Of a stretch of DNA of 64,000 nucleotides, positions 17,070 through 27,462 are shown in pieces (position 1 is the first letter of the stretch; each line of letters starts with the position of its first letter). Location of the stretch: the NCBI GenBank assembly GCA_027484685.1, contig JAIXSO010000062.1, positions 53,358 to 117,357 of the forward strand, read 5' to 3'. This stretch comes from Bacteroidota bacterium (GTDB lineage: Bacteria; Bacteroidota; Bacteroidia; UKL13-3). The notes beneath the pieces were generated by a model. The model worked only from the letters and a program-made list of their open reading frames with translations. It did not search any database and was not told the DNA's origin. Made by a program: the position numbers and the translations under genes.

Positions 17070-18299
17070 ATGTTATATAAAATTATACATACTGCCGATT
17101 GGCATTTGGGGCAAACATTTAAGCAAAAAAGCAGGATTGAAGAGCATTTGCTTTTTATTGATTGGCTTTTAAAAACCATCGAAAATGAACATATTCAGGC
17201 TGTAATTATTGCAGGCGATATTTTTGATGTGGCTAATCCAAGTATTGAGGCTATGGATTTGTATCACTATTTTTTAGTAAACGCTTACAGGTTAAATGTT
17301 ACTGTTATTGTAATTGGAGGTAATCATGATTCTGCTGCTCGCTTAAACACCACAGGTTCGCTGTTAAAGCTGCTAAATGTGCATGTAGTTGGAGGAGATA
17401 TAAATGCTTTGGGTCAAATAGTTCCACTTAAAAATAAGGAAGGACAAATAGAGGCAACAGTAATTGCTGTGCCTTATTTACGCGATGGTGATTTAAGAAA
17501 AATAGCAGAAGCTGAAAGTATAAAAGATGCTAAATTAGAGTTTACTCAAAGTGTTAAACATCATTATGATAGTTTGTTAAATGAGGCGCTTACTTTGTAT
17601 AAAAATGTGCCAATTATTGGAACAGCTCATTTGTATATTAGCGGCAGTTCAGTATCAGATAGTAGTAAAGAAAATATGCATGCCATTGGTACTTTAGGGC
17701 AAATTCCTTCTTATCATTTTGCCAATGGTTATAACTATTTGGCTATGGGGCATATACATAAACCACAAGTGATTAAACATCCAGAAAATGTAATTTTAAA
17801 ATATGCTGGCTCGCCTATTTCGTTAAGTTTTAGTGAAAGAAATGATGAAAAAGAAATTACTATTTTAACCATTGAAAATGGTCAATTAGCTTATGAAAGT
17901 TTACCTATTCCAACCCAAAGGAACCTAAAAAGATTTAAGGGAAATGCCGATGAATTGTTAGCAGAAATTGGTAACTATAAAACGTTTTCAAACTTAACTA
18001 CTTGGGCCGAGTTGATTATTACCGAAAGGGTTAATTTTATTGAATTTAATAAAAAAATAGATGAATTAGCGGCTCAAAATAATATAGAAATTTTGGAAAA
18101 AATATTGGATGCACCTAAAACAGAAAATAGCAGTGTACGCCAAAATTTCAATGCCGGAACACATAATAATCCGCTTGACGATATTGCTCAAATATTTACC
18201 ATAAAGTGCGAAAAAGCTGGACTTAACGAGGAAAATATAAATGAGTTAATGCCGCTATTTGAAGAAACATTATCTATTGTTCAAAACAAACAGAATTAA
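17070..18299 (+). CDS. sbcD: Exonuclease subunit SbcD (Mre11-like)
   Basis: The 409-residue metallophosphoesterase nuclease acts with SbcC to open hairpins and process DNA ends. Phosphoesterase motifs are in order: IHTADWHLGQ (about 6-15), IIAGDIFDVANPS (about 48-60), VIGGNHDSAARL (about 91-102), GTAHLYISG (about 188-196) and YLAMGHIHKPQ (about 225-235). A capping and SbcC-binding C-terminal region follows. sbcC begins 2 bp after its stop, so the pair is co-transcribed. Length and motifs are normal. Confidence 0.96.
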   Translation: MLYKIIHTADWHLGQTFKQKSRIEEHLLFIDWLLKTIENEHIQAVIIAGDIFDVANPSIEAMDLYHYFLVNAYRLNVTVIVIGGNHDSAARLNTTGSLLKLLNVHVVGGDINALGQIVPLKNKEGQIEATVIAVPYLRDGDLRKIAEAESIKDAKLEFTQSVKHHYDSLLNEALTLYKNVPIIGTAHLYISGSSVSDSSKENMHAIGTLGQIPSYHFANGYNYLAMGHIHKPQVIKHPENVILKYAGSPISLSFSERNDEKEITILTIENGQLAYESLPIPTQRNLKRFKGNADELLAEIGNYKTFSNLTTWAELIITERVNFIEFNKKIDELAAQNNIEILEKILDAPKTENSSVRQNFNAGTHNNPLDDIAQIFTIKCEKAGLNEENINELMPLFEETLSIVQNKQN

Positions 18300-18301
18300 C
18301 C

Positions 18302-21300
18302 ATGAAAATTTTAAAAGTATTTATTAAAAATATTCATTCGTTAAAAGGAGAACAAGAGGTAAATTTTAACGAAGGCATACTGGCCGATGCAGGTTTATAC
18401 GCTATTACAGGTCAAACGGGTGCGGGTAAATCTACTATTTTAGATGCCATTACGTTAGCACTTTATGGCGAAACTAACCGACACGGAAAAGGTAAAGCAG
18501 AAGAAATAATTACCAGAAAAGAAAGAGAAGCCATAGCTGAAACAACGTTTGAAGTAAACCATTTGCAGTACTTGGCAAGGTGGAGTGTGGCTTATAACAG
18601 AAACAATAAGTTAAACGATTGGGAGTTAAAGTTTTTTAAAAAAATTGGTAAAGACGATTTTCAATTAATTGCCGATAAAAAATCGATTGCCCTAACCGAA
18701 ATTCAGAAAGTTATAGGTTTAACTTTTGAGCAATTTACCAAATCGGTATTATTGGCTCAAAATAATTTTGCAGCTTTTTTAAAAGCCAAGCCTGCTGAAC
18801 GTGCAGAAATGTTGAGTAAAATTACTGGAACCGAAATTTATGAAACCATTTCGAAAACAGTATTTGAAAAAACCAAAGCTTTAGAAGATGAAATTGAAGC
18901 ACAAAAAGCGGGTTTAAATAATAATTTATTAAGCCAAGAAGAGCTTGGAATTTTAAACCATAATTTGACTACAAATCAGGCAGAATTCCTCACAATTCAA
19001 AAGGATTTGGAGTTGGTTTCAAAGAGTATAACTTGGTTGGAAGAAAAGCAAAAGGCCATAGTTGATTTAAGCAATTATACGCAAAGTGAAACAGAGGTGT
19101 TAACACAAATTGCCAATAATGATTTATTGTACAAAAAATTAGCTAAATTTAAAAAAGCACAGTTGATTGAAAAAGAATTACAGGCTTATGAAAATGCTTT
19201 GCAATTATTTGAAAAAAATAAAACTGATTTGGCCGCAGCCCAAAATAAGTTTATAGAAAACAAGAATAATTTACAAGCTGTAAGTGATTTATTTTCAGAA
19301 AAAAACAATCAATCAAAAGTAGTAAAAACTGAGCTAGAAACCAAATTGCCTAATATTAATTTGGCAAAGGAAAAGGTAATTGAGAAGCAAAATATAACGC
19401 AGCAATTAAACCAAATTACCTCTGAAATAAACGAACAAAATCAAATTTTAAATCAACTAACAGTTAATAAAAACAAACTAAATGATGTTTCTTTAAATTT
19501 AAATAATAGTCTGTTAGAAAAAGAAAATATTGTTCGGAGCTTGGCTGTTTATGCTAATTGGAAAGCAGATTCAGGTGCGGTTAAAACTAGTTATAATATT
19601 GTTCAAAATGCTGAAAAGTTTTTGGCTGAACAGCAAGTTGATGGAATAAAGCAAGCCATAGATTTGCAGCAAAAAGACATTGAAAAAGACAACGATTTAC
19701 TAAAGCAATTAGCAAATGAATTAGCTGCTTTAAATGTTAAAATAGCAGAATATAAAACACAACAAACTGCTTTAAAGCCAAACGCTGAATTACTGTTAGA
19801 TAAAGATAAAGCAAAGCAAAATTTGCAACATTTTCAAACACTTGAAAGCCTTGAAAAACAACATACAGAATTTACCCAAAAAGTAAATATTTCTAAAAGT
19901 GATTTTGAGAAAATTAGTATAGAAGAAGAACAATTAACAAACACAATTATTGGTTTACTTAAAACGCAAAAATTGTTAGAAGATAAATGGCGTTTGCAGT
20001 TAAAAGTTTCCGTTTTAGAGGAGCATAGAGCTGGATTAGAAGATGGTAAACCTTGTCCGCTTTGTGGTGCTTTGAAACATCCTTTGGTTACCGAAAATAC
20101 GGAGTTAAATACTGATGAAACAAAACAACAATTAGATAATATATCAGCTGAAATTAGGTCAAAAAATGATGCGAAAATTGCTTTGAATGCACTTAAAATT
20201 CAGCATCAAACTTCTTGGAAGTTTAGTGAAGAAAGTTTGATGAAAATTACTAATGAAATAAAGGCAATCAAAGAAGTTTTCAATGCTGATTTTACTAGTA
20301 ATAATTTTACAGAAAATAAAGCCAATTTGGAAGCTGTTTTATTATTAATAGAGCAAGATTTGGCTAAAAATGAACAACTAGATTTAGCTTTAAAAGCTGC
20401 GATTGAAATATTGCAAATAAGCAATCAAAAGTTCCAAGAAATTAAGTTGGGAATTGTAAAAAAAGAAGGAGAGTTAACCAACAAAAACCAACAACTAGCA
20501 ACCGTCAATCAGCAAATTGCTGAAAAACAAGATTCCATTAATAGCGCTTACAGTGAGCTAAGTTTGATTTTTGAAAAGTATGGACAAAAACTAGAAGTCA
20601 GCGCTTTAACAGCGGTGCTTAAATTGGCTACTGCTATCAATAATAACAATAATTTGTATGAAGATACTACTATTGAAATTGGTAAAATAAAAGAAGAGTT
20701 AAATAACGTAAATACCGAATTAGCCTCCATAAATGCTAGTTTAGTAAACACAAAAAATAGGGTAGAGGAAGCAATAAAAAAGCAAACTATTTTAAATGAA
20801 AACCTTGTTCTATTAAGTGAAAGTATTGAAAAGTTAACTTTTGATTTTGAAAATAAAAATCCTGCTGATGAAGAGTTACGATTGAGAAATAGGTTTCAAC
20901 ATTTGGATTCAGAAACCAATCAATTGATTCAACAAAAAACTGTTTTAGAAACGGAAATTTCCAATCAAAATAATGTGATAGATACATTGCAAAATGAGCA
21001 AGTTGTTTTGAATCAAAACTGTGTTGATTTAGAAGTGAAACTAATCCAAAAATTACATGAAAATGCTTTTGAATCTATTGAAGTTTTAAAAGAAGCACTG
21101 AATTTGCCTCAGGCCGAAACTATTGCAGCGCAACAGCAAGAATTAGCAAATAAATTGTTAGCAGTTCAAACTTTATTGCAAAGCACCTATCAAAAACTTA
21201 CCATTTTAAATGCTGAGAATATAACTGAAAAAGACTTAACAGCATTACAACTTGAAAAGGTTCATTTAACGCAAAAAAGTACTTTTATTAATCAAGAAAT

Positions 21301-21907
21301 TGGTGGAATAAATGAAAAAATAGAAAAAGATAAAGCTGAAAAAAGTAACAACGAAAAGAAGCTTTTAGCAATTGCCAATAAGCAGAAAGTATTTGAAAAA
21401 TGGGAACAGTTAAACAAACTAATTGGTTCTAAAACGGGCGATTCATTTAAAAAATTTGCACAAGATTTTACCCTTTCGTTATTGGTTCAATATGCCAATA
21501 AACATTTAGAAATAATGTATAACCGATACGAACTTTTTAAAGACGACACATCGGCCGAAATGGAACTACAAATTAAAGATAAACACTTTTTTGAGGAAGT
21601 ACGGTCGCTTAATTCACTTTCGGGTGGCGAAACATTTTTGGTGAGTTTAGCTTTGGCTATTGGTTTATCAGACTTGGCAAGTAAAAATACCAAAATACGT
21701 TCATTGTTTATTGATGAAGGTTTTGGAACATTAGACCCCGAAAGTTTGAATAATGCATTAGATGCCTTAGAACTTTTGCGCCAAACTGATGATAGACAAA
21801 TTGGAATTATTTCGCACGTAGAAGAGCTAAAAAAACGCATTCATACGCAAATAAAAGTTACCAAAACATCGGCTGAATTTAGTAAGATTTTAGTAACAGA
21901 TGAGTAA
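18302..21907 (+). CDS. sbcC: Exonuclease subunit SbcC (Rad50-like SMC ATPase)
   Basis: The 1201-residue protein is the ATPase and tether of the SbcCD nuclease. Walker A GQTGAGKST is at 37-45. A long coiled coil is interrupted by the zinc hook CPLC at 585-588. The ABC signature LSGGE is at about 1106-1110, followed by Walker B (RSLFIDEGFGTLDPES) and the H-loop IGIISHVEEL. The coiled-coil arms are Asn/Gln/Lys-rich, as expected in this AT-rich genome. It is translationally close to sbcD (2-bp gap) and 74 bp precede rnr. Complete. Confidence 0.96.
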   Translation: MKILKVFIKNIHSLKGEQEVNFNEGILADAGLYAITGQTGAGKSTILDAITLALYGETNRHGKGKAEEIITRKEREAIAETTFEVNHLQYLARWSVAYNRNNKLNDWELKFFKKIGKDDFQLIADKKSIALTEIQKVIGLTFEQFTKSVLLAQNNFAAFLKAKPAERAEMLSKITGTEIYETISKTVFEKTKALEDEIEAQKAGLNNNLLSQEELGILNHNLTTNQAEFLTIQKDLELVSKSITWLEEKQKAIVDLSNYTQSETEVLTQIANNDLLYKKLAKFKKAQLIEKELQAYENALQLFEKNKTDLAAAQNKFIENKNNLQAVSDLFSEKNNQSKVVKTELETKLPNINLAKEKVIEKQNITQQLNQITSEINEQNQILNQLTVNKNKLNDVSLNLNNSLLEKENIVRSLAVYANWKADSGAVKTSYNIVQNAEKFLAEQQVDGIKQAIDLQQKDIEKDNDLLKQLANELAALNVKIAEYKTQQTALKPNAELLLDKDKAKQNLQHFQTLESLEKQHTEFTQKVNISKSDFEKISIEEEQLTNTIIGLLKTQKLLEDKWRLQLKVSVLEEHRAGLEDGKPCPLCGALKHPLVTENTELNTDETKQQLDNISAEIRSKNDAKIALNALKIQHQTSWKFSEESLMKITNEIKAIKEVFNADFTSNNFTENKANLEAVLLLIEQDLAKNEQLDLALKAAIEILQISNQKFQEIKLGIVKKEGELTNKNQQLATVNQQIAEKQDSINSAYSELSLIFEKYGQKLEVSALTAVLKLATAINNNNNLYEDTTIEIGKIKEELNNVNTELASINASLVNTKNRVEEAIKKQTILNENLVLLSESIEKLTFDFENKNPADEELRLRNRFQHLDSETNQLIQQKTVLETEISNQNNVIDTLQNEQVVLNQNCVDLEVKLIQKLHENAFESIEVLKEALNLPQAETIAAQQQELANKLLAVQTLLQSTYQKLTILNAENITEKDLTALQLEKVHLTQKSTFINQEIGGINEKIEKDKAEKSNNEKKLLAIANKQKVFEKWEQLNKLIGSKTGDSFKKFAQDFTLSLLVQYANKHLEIMYNRYELFKDDTSAEMELQIKDKHFFEEVRSLNSLSGGETFLVSLALAIGLSDLASKNTKIRSLFIDEGFGTLDPESLNNALDALELLRQTDDRQIGIISHVEELKKRIHTQIKVTKTSAEFSKILVTDE

Positions 21908-21981
21908 GGTTTTAAGCATCCATTCTCTAATTTAGTATTTACTTAAATAATGCATTATATTGCATCAATTAAAAAAATTAA

Positions 21982-24204
21982 ATGGCTCAATTAACAAAAA
22001 TAAAACGCATGGTAGAGCAAGTATTTGCTAAAAACCAGCGTAAACTTTTAAATTATAAACAAATAGCTGCTAAACTTGATTTAGTAAGTTCAGAAGAAAA
22101 AAATGCAGTCATTCTTGCCATAAAACAGTTAGTAAAAACAGGAGTGTTAGAGGAAATACAGCCGGGTAAATTTGGAGCTTTATTTATAGCTAATTTTGTA
22201 GAAGGAATAGTAGATGTTACACAACGCGGTGCTGCTTATGTAAAGCCAACCGATATGGAACGTGGCGATGATAGCAAAGATATTTTTGTTCAAAAAGAAA
22301 ATTTAAACACGGCTTTGCATGGCGATTTGGTTAAAGTGCAATTGCTTTCTGCTAAAAACAACGACAGACCAACCGGTGAGATTGTTGAAATTATAAATAG
22401 AGCTAGAACGCAATTTGTTGGCACTATTCAGGTAAGTAGCAATTACGGTTTTTTAGTGGCTGATGATAAGCGTATGTATGCCGATATTTTTATTCAAAAA
22501 AATGATTTAGGCAAAGCTAAAGATGGCGATAAAGTAATTGTAGAACTTACCCATTGGATGCCTCACGATGACAGCCCAAGTGGTAAAGTGATTGAAATAT
22601 TAGGAAGGCCGGGCGACCATAATACAGAAATGAATGCCATTGTAGCTGAGTTTGGTTTTTCAAGTAAATTTCCAGATGTAGTAGAAAAAGAAGCTGCCAA
22701 GTTTAGTGATAAAATAAGTACTGACGAAATAAAAAAACGAAAGGATTTTAGAAAAACATTAACCTTTACTATCGATCCACTTGATGCCAAAGATTTTGAT
22801 GATGCTATTTCATATAAAGAACTTGGAAATGGTATTTACGAAATTGGTGTTCATATTGCTGATGTTTCGCATTACGTAACACCAAAATCGGCATTAGATA
22901 ACGAGGCACTAACACGTGGAACATCGGTTTATTTGGTTGATAGAACCATTCCGATGTTGCCCGAAAAATTATCCAATGGTTTATGTTCATTGCGTCCGCA
23001 TGAAGAAAAACTTACTTTTTCGGCAGTATTTAAAATAAACGATAAAGCCGAAATATTAGACGAATGGTTTGGAAAAACTGTAATTTACAGCGATAGACGT
23101 TTTACTTACGAAGAAGCTCAGGAACGCATTGAAACGGGTGAAGGCGATTATGCCAATGAAATAATTAAGCTAAACAATTTAGCCAAAATTATGCGCGATG
23201 AAAGGTTTAGCAAAGGAGCCATCAGTTTTGAAACCGAAGAAGTTAAGTTTAAGTTAGATGAAAATTTTAAGCCAATTGATATTTATGTAAAGGTGAGAAA
23301 AGATGCGCATAAATTAGTAGAAGAATTTATGCTTTTAGCCAATAAAAAAGTGGCTGAATATGTATCGAAAATGGGTAAAGGCACCAATAAATTTACTTAC
23401 GTTTATCGTGTACACGAAAGTCCAAATGAAGATAAGCTGAAGCTATTTAGCACCTTTGCTGCTAGGTTTGGTTACAAAGTATTGCTCGATAATCCTAACA
23501 AAGTCTCTAAATCGTTGAATAATTTATTGGTAGAAGTAGAAGGTAAGCCTGAGCAAAACTTATTGCAAAGTCAAGCCATTAGAACCATGAGTAAAGCCAT
23601 TTACAGCACCAAAAAATCAGGGCATTATGGTTTGGCATTTGAATACTATTCGCATTTTACTTCACCTATTCGTAGGTATCCTGATTTAATGGCGCATCGT
23701 TTATTGTTCGATTATTTAAATGGTGGCAAAAGTGCCAATCAAGAAGAATATGAAATGATGTGTAAGCAATCATCGAGCATGGAACAAAAAGCTGCCGATG
23801 CCGAGCGTGCAAGTATAAAGTACAAACAAGTTGAATATATTAAAGATTTTGTTGGTCAAACTTTTGATGGCATTATTAGTGGAGTAACCGATTGGGGAAT
23901 GTATGTAGAAATTACCCAATATAAGTGCGAAGGCTTAATTAAACTAGCCAATATCCATGATGATTACTATGAATTTGATGAAAGAAATTTATGGATTATT
24001 GGTCGTTCAACCAGAAAAAAGTATCAATTGGGCGATATTGTAAGAGTTACTGTTGCAGGTGCTGATATGGTAAAACGCCAAATAGATTTGGAAATGGAAA
24101 GTACCGCCATGTTTAAATCTATTAGAAAAAATCAAGATAGATTTAGGAAAGAGAAAGAAAGAGGAAATAAAAAATCTGGTAATTCACGCAAAAGAAGAAG
24201 ATAA
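21982..24204 (+). CDS. rnr: Ribonuclease R
   Basis: The 740-residue 3'-to-5' hydrolytic exoribonuclease degrades structured RNA. Domain order: N-terminal winged-helix-like region (about 1-65), cold-shock domains (about 65-235), RNB catalytic domain (about 250-590) with DPLDAKDFDDAISY and its clustered catalytic Asp residues, HIADVSHYV, and YSHFTSPIRRYPDLMAHR, then an S1 domain (about 635-715, FDGIISGVTDWGMYVEI). A basic tail ending RKRRR follows, typical of RNase R rather than RNase II. A small lipoprotein gene follows. Confidence 0.96.
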   Translation: MAQLTKIKRMVEQVFAKNQRKLLNYKQIAAKLDLVSSEEKNAVILAIKQLVKTGVLEEIQPGKFGALFIANFVEGIVDVTQRGAAYVKPTDMERGDDSKDIFVQKENLNTALHGDLVKVQLLSAKNNDRPTGEIVEIINRARTQFVGTIQVSSNYGFLVADDKRMYADIFIQKNDLGKAKDGDKVIVELTHWMPHDDSPSGKVIEILGRPGDHNTEMNAIVAEFGFSSKFPDVVEKEAAKFSDKISTDEIKKRKDFRKTLTFTIDPLDAKDFDDAISYKELGNGIYEIGVHIADVSHYVTPKSALDNEALTRGTSVYLVDRTIPMLPEKLSNGLCSLRPHEEKLTFSAVFKINDKAEILDEWFGKTVIYSDRRFTYEEAQERIETGEGDYANEIIKLNNLAKIMRDERFSKGAISFETEEVKFKLDENFKPIDIYVKVRKDAHKLVEEFMLLANKKVAEYVSKMGKGTNKFTYVYRVHESPNEDKLKLFSTFAARFGYKVLLDNPNKVSKSLNNLLVEVEGKPEQNLLQSQAIRTMSKAIYSTKKSGHYGLAFEYYSHFTSPIRRYPDLMAHRLLFDYLNGGKSANQEEYEMMCKQSSSMEQKAADAERASIKYKQVEYIKDFVGQTFDGIISGVTDWGMYVEITQYKCEGLIKLANIHDDYYEFDERNLWIIGRSTRKKYQLGDIVRVTVAGADMVKRQIDLEMESTAMFKSIRKNQDRFRKEKERGNKKSGNSRKRRR

Positions 24205-24215
24205 TTTTTTTGAAT

Positions 24216-24419
24216 ATGAAGTGGAGCCTTAATTATAAATTGGTAATTGGTTTGGTGGCAATAATGCTGCTAGGAACTTTTACGCCAAGCTGTAAAAGCA
24301 AAAAAAAATGCCCAGATTTTACTCAAGTAGATGGACGAGTAAAAGTGGACAGAAATGGATTGGCTAAAAAAAAGAGGCACAAACGTGTTGTTACCAACAG
24401 GTCTGCGCCTAATTTTTGA
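24216..24419 (+). CDS. Small predicted lipoprotein
   Basis: The 67-residue product has a short N-terminus, a hydrophobic stretch (LVIGLVAIMLLGTF) and a Cys after TPS that fits a loose lipobox, then a Lys-rich mature part (CKSKKKCPDF...KKKRHKRVV). I chose the ATG at 24216 rather than a TTG six bases upstream. It lies 12 bp after rnr, so it is probably co-transcribed. No known family is recognised. The mature peptide is very basic, which could favour contact with nucleic acid, lipopolysaccharide or peptidoglycan; this is speculation. Confidence 0.6.
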   Translation: MKWSLNYKLVIGLVAIMLLGTFTPSCKSKKKCPDFTQVDGRVKVDRNGLAKKKRHKRVVTNRSAPNF

Positions 24420-24420
24420 A

Positions 24421-24603
24421 CTAATTTAAGCTTAATTGGTTGTTGTTAATAACATATTTGCTCTGGTATTTTAATTTTTTTGCAATAGCAGGAAAAAATA
24501 TGTATGAAAGCATTCCTATCTCAATAAACATGGCTACTGTAATTAGTACCATGTAAAATGCGAAAACTAAAATTGCGGTAATTGATAAAATTGTGGTTTT
24601 CAT
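24421..24603 (-). CDS. Small hypothetical membrane protein
   Basis: A 60-residue frame with one long hydrophobic segment or a helical hairpin (about 4-41: ILSITAILVFAFYMVLITVA and IGMLSYIFFPAIA) and a short polar tail. It converges on the lipoprotein gene, with stops 1 bp apart. No family is recognised. Coding status rests on the hydrophobic pattern and good start placement only. Confidence 0.45.
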   Translation of the reverse strand: MKTTILSITAILVFAFYMVLITVAMFIEIGMLSYIFFPAIAKKLKYQSKYVINNNQLSLN

Positions 24604-24773
24604 GGTTTTAATAATTTAAATTTTGTTATATAGTTACAAATACAATAGCTAACCATGTGCCTTTATTTTAAATATCTGATTATCAGTAATTTTATTATTT
24701 TCTATTTTGGAATTTGTTTCAAAATGGTACTAGTCGGTTTCAGATTTGGAAAACTAATTAGTTAAATGTGTAT

Positions 24774-24794
24774 AAGCATTTAGGGCAAATGCTT
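24774..24794. other. Short hairpin upstream of topA
   Basis: aagcattt and aaatgctt form an 8-bp stem around a 5-base loop, about 70 bp before the topA start. It may be a regulatory hairpin or the end of an upstream transcript. The surrounding 24604-24862 has no gene. Confidence 0.3.
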
Positions 24795-24862
24795 GTATTT
24801 TAAAATAAAAAATGAATTTTGCGCCCGATTTATTTGTATATATATAATACCATTGATAGAAA

Positions 24863-27250
24863 ATGAGTAAAAACTTAGTAATTGTAGAGTCACCAGCTAA
24901 AGCTAAAACAATTGAAAAATTTTTAGGAGAAAACTATACCGTAAAAAGCTGTTACGGTCATATTAGAGACTTAGCTAAGGGTGATGATGCCATTGACATA
25001 AAGAATAATTTTTTACCACATTACGAAGTAAGCGATGATAAAAAGGCTGTTGTGGCCGAATTGAAAAAATTATCGAAAGCTGCCGAAACAGTTTGGTTAG
25101 CATCCGATGAGGATCGTGAGGGGGAAGCCATCAGTTGGCATTTAAGCGAGGTATTAGGCTTAGATATAAAAAAAACCAAACGTATTGTATTTCACGAAAT
25201 TACCAAACCTGCTATTTTACGTGCAGTTGAAAATCCAAGGTTAATTGATAAAAACTTAGTAGATGCCCAGCAAGCGCGCAGGGTGTTAGATAGATTAGTT
25301 GGTTTTGAATTAAGCCCTGTGCTTTGGAAAAAAGTACGTCCTAGTTTGTCAGCAGGTAGGGTTCAATCGGTAGCGGTTAAGTTAATTGTAGAACGCGAAA
25401 GAGAAATTAATCAGTTCAATTCCACCTCAGCATTTAAAATTACTGCAAAGTTTAATGTAGGCGGCAAGCAAATGGATGCAGAATTGCCTAAACGTTTTGA
25501 AACTGAGGCTGAGGCAATGGCATTTTTAGAAAAATGTAAAAATGCTACATTTAATATTAAAAATTTAGAAGTTAAGCCTGCGGAAAAAAGTCCAGCAGCG
25601 CCTTTTACAACTTCTACCTTACAGCAAGAAGCAAGCAGAAAGTTAGGATATGGAGTTACCATGACCATGAGTGTGGCTCAAAAACTATATGAGCATGGAT
25701 TTATAACTTATATGCGTACCGATTCGGTAAATTTAAGTGAAACTGCTATTCAAAATGCCAAAGAAAGTATTTTAAATAGTTACGGTGCTAAGTATTCAAA
25801 TCCAAGAAATTTCACCACCAAAAGCGATAGTGCACAAGAAGCGCACGAAGCAATTCGTCCTACTTATTTTGAGAAAACCGAAATAGATGGCACTGCACAA
25901 GAAAAACGTTTATACGATTTAATTTGGAAACGTTCCATTGCTTCGCAAATGAGTAAAGCTCAAATAGAAAGAACCATTGCTACTGTTTCTATATCAACCA
26001 TGAACGAAACCTTTACCGCAACTGGTGAAGTGTTAAAGTTTGATGGTTTTTTGAAGGTATATTTGGAAAGTACTGACGATGAGAGCGATGATGAAAACAG
26101 CAAAATGCTTCCTCCTTTAAAAGTGGGTGAGGAGTTGCGTTTAATCAATATAGATGCAACGGAACGTTTTTCTCGTCCTGCTCCGCGTTATACTGAGGCT
26201 AGTTTGGTTAAAAAATTAGAAGAATTAGGTATAGGTCGCCCAAGTACTTATGCGCCAACCATTGGAACCGTTCAAAAACGTGGTTATGTGGTAAAAGAAG
26301 ATAGAGAAGGTAAAGAAAGAAACTTTACGGTATTATTTTTAGAAAATAACAATATTACACGCAGTGTAAAATCGGAAAAATATGGCAGCGAAAAATCAAA
26401 ACTATTTCCAAGCGATATTGGAATGGTAGTAACAGATTTTTTAGCCAAACATTTTGAAAATATTATGGATTATGGCTTTACAGCCAGTGTAGAGGAGGAG
26501 TTTGATAAAATTGCTCGTGGTCAATTGGTTTGGAATAACATGATTCAGAAGTTTTATACTCCTTTTCATCAAGAAGTAACCGAAACCAGTGCCAATGCTG
26601 AACGTCAAAATGCTGAGCGTGTTTTAGGAGTTGATCCTGAATCGGGTAAAATGGTTTTGGTGAAAGTAGGTAAATATGGTCCTTATGCTCAAATTGGCGA
26701 AAATAGTGATGATGCCAATGCTGAAAAACCACGTTATGCAAGTTTACGCAGTGGGCAATTAATTGAAACCATTAGTTTAGAGGAAGCCATTGATTTATTT
26801 AAATTACCAAGAGTAATTGGTCAATTTGAAGAAAAAGATATGAAAGCTGCCATTGGTAGATTTGGTCCTTACATAGTTCATAATAGTGTGTTTACCACCA
26901 TTCCTAAAACTGATGATGTATTTACCATTACAGCGGAAAGAGCTATAGAGTTAATAGAAGAAAAGCGCGTTAAAGATGCCAATAAATTAATTAAAGTTTT
27001 TGCCGAAGATGAGAATTTAAAATTATTAAACGGTCGTTGGGGGCCATATTTAGCCTATGGTAAAGATAATTACAAACTACCAAAAGGTAGCGATGCCAAT
27101 ACGTTAACATTTGAAGATTGTATTAAATTAGTGAAACTTCCTGCTGCTGATAGCAAGGCTGCCGCTAATAAAAAAGTGGCCAAGAAAGTAGCAGTTAAAA
27201 AAGTGGCTAAGAAAGCAGCTAAAAAGACTGCTGCTAAAAAGAGTAAGTAG
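24863..27250 (+). CDS. topA: DNA topoisomerase I
   Basis: The 795-residue type IA topoisomerase relaxes negative supercoils. It opens with the Toprim start NLVIVESPAKAKTIEKFLG (about 4-22), has the acidic Toprim cluster SDEDREGEAI (about 86-95), LSAGRVQSVAVKLIVERE (about 162-179) and the catalytic tyrosine in YMRTDSVNLS (Tyr283). The C-terminal part carries repeated zinc-free TopA modules (GRFGPYIVH, GRWGPYLAYGKDNYKLPKG). The last about 40 residues are a Lys/Ala-rich tail (KKVAKKVAVKKVAKKAAKK) that likely binds DNA. A strong hairpin terminator follows. Confidence 0.97.
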   Translation: MSKNLVIVESPAKAKTIEKFLGENYTVKSCYGHIRDLAKGDDAIDIKNNFLPHYEVSDDKKAVVAELKKLSKAAETVWLASDEDREGEAISWHLSEVLGLDIKKTKRIVFHEITKPAILRAVENPRLIDKNLVDAQQARRVLDRLVGFELSPVLWKKVRPSLSAGRVQSVAVKLIVEREREINQFNSTSAFKITAKFNVGGKQMDAELPKRFETEAEAMAFLEKCKNATFNIKNLEVKPAEKSPAAPFTTSTLQQEASRKLGYGVTMTMSVAQKLYEHGFITYMRTDSVNLSETAIQNAKESILNSYGAKYSNPRNFTTKSDSAQEAHEAIRPTYFEKTEIDGTAQEKRLYDLIWKRSIASQMSKAQIERTIATVSISTMNETFTATGEVLKFDGFLKVYLESTDDESDDENSKMLPPLKVGEELRLINIDATERFSRPAPRYTEASLVKKLEELGIGRPSTYAPTIGTVQKRGYVVKEDREGKERNFTVLFLENNNITRSVKSEKYGSEKSKLFPSDIGMVVTDFLAKHFENIMDYGFTASVEEEFDKIARGQLVWNNMIQKFYTPFHQEVTETSANAERQNAERVLGVDPESGKMVLVKVGKYGPYAQIGENSDDANAEKPRYASLRSGQLIETISLEEAIDLFKLPRVIGQFEEKDMKAAIGRFGPYIVHNSVFTTIPKTDDVFTITAERAIELIEEKRVKDANKLIKVFAEDENLKLLNGRWGPYLAYGKDNYKLPKGSDANTLTFEDCIKLVKLPAADSKAAANKKVAKKVAVKKVAKKAAKKTAAKKSK

Positions 27251-27269
27251 TATATAAAGTTATAGAAAC

Positions 27270-27308
27270 AAAAAAGCGCTTTTATCAATTGATAAAAGCG
27301 CTTTTTTT
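27270..27308. terminator. Bidirectional intrinsic terminator after topA
   Basis: aaaaaagcgcttttatc and its complement form a long perfect stem around aatt (27270-27307), with A-runs before and T-runs after. It can therefore serve topA on the + strand and trxB reading from the other side. Confidence 0.9.
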
Positions 27309-27462
27309 ATAGTTAATTTTTTGTTTTAAACTTTCATGTCGTTTAAGCATAGTAAAACAATTTGTAATAAAAGTTTTGTAATTTCCTCAATGTCCACGAT
27401 CGTTGAGCGAAGCCGAAACGAATATTAGCAAGAGTACAAAAGCTTAACTAACCCACATGTTA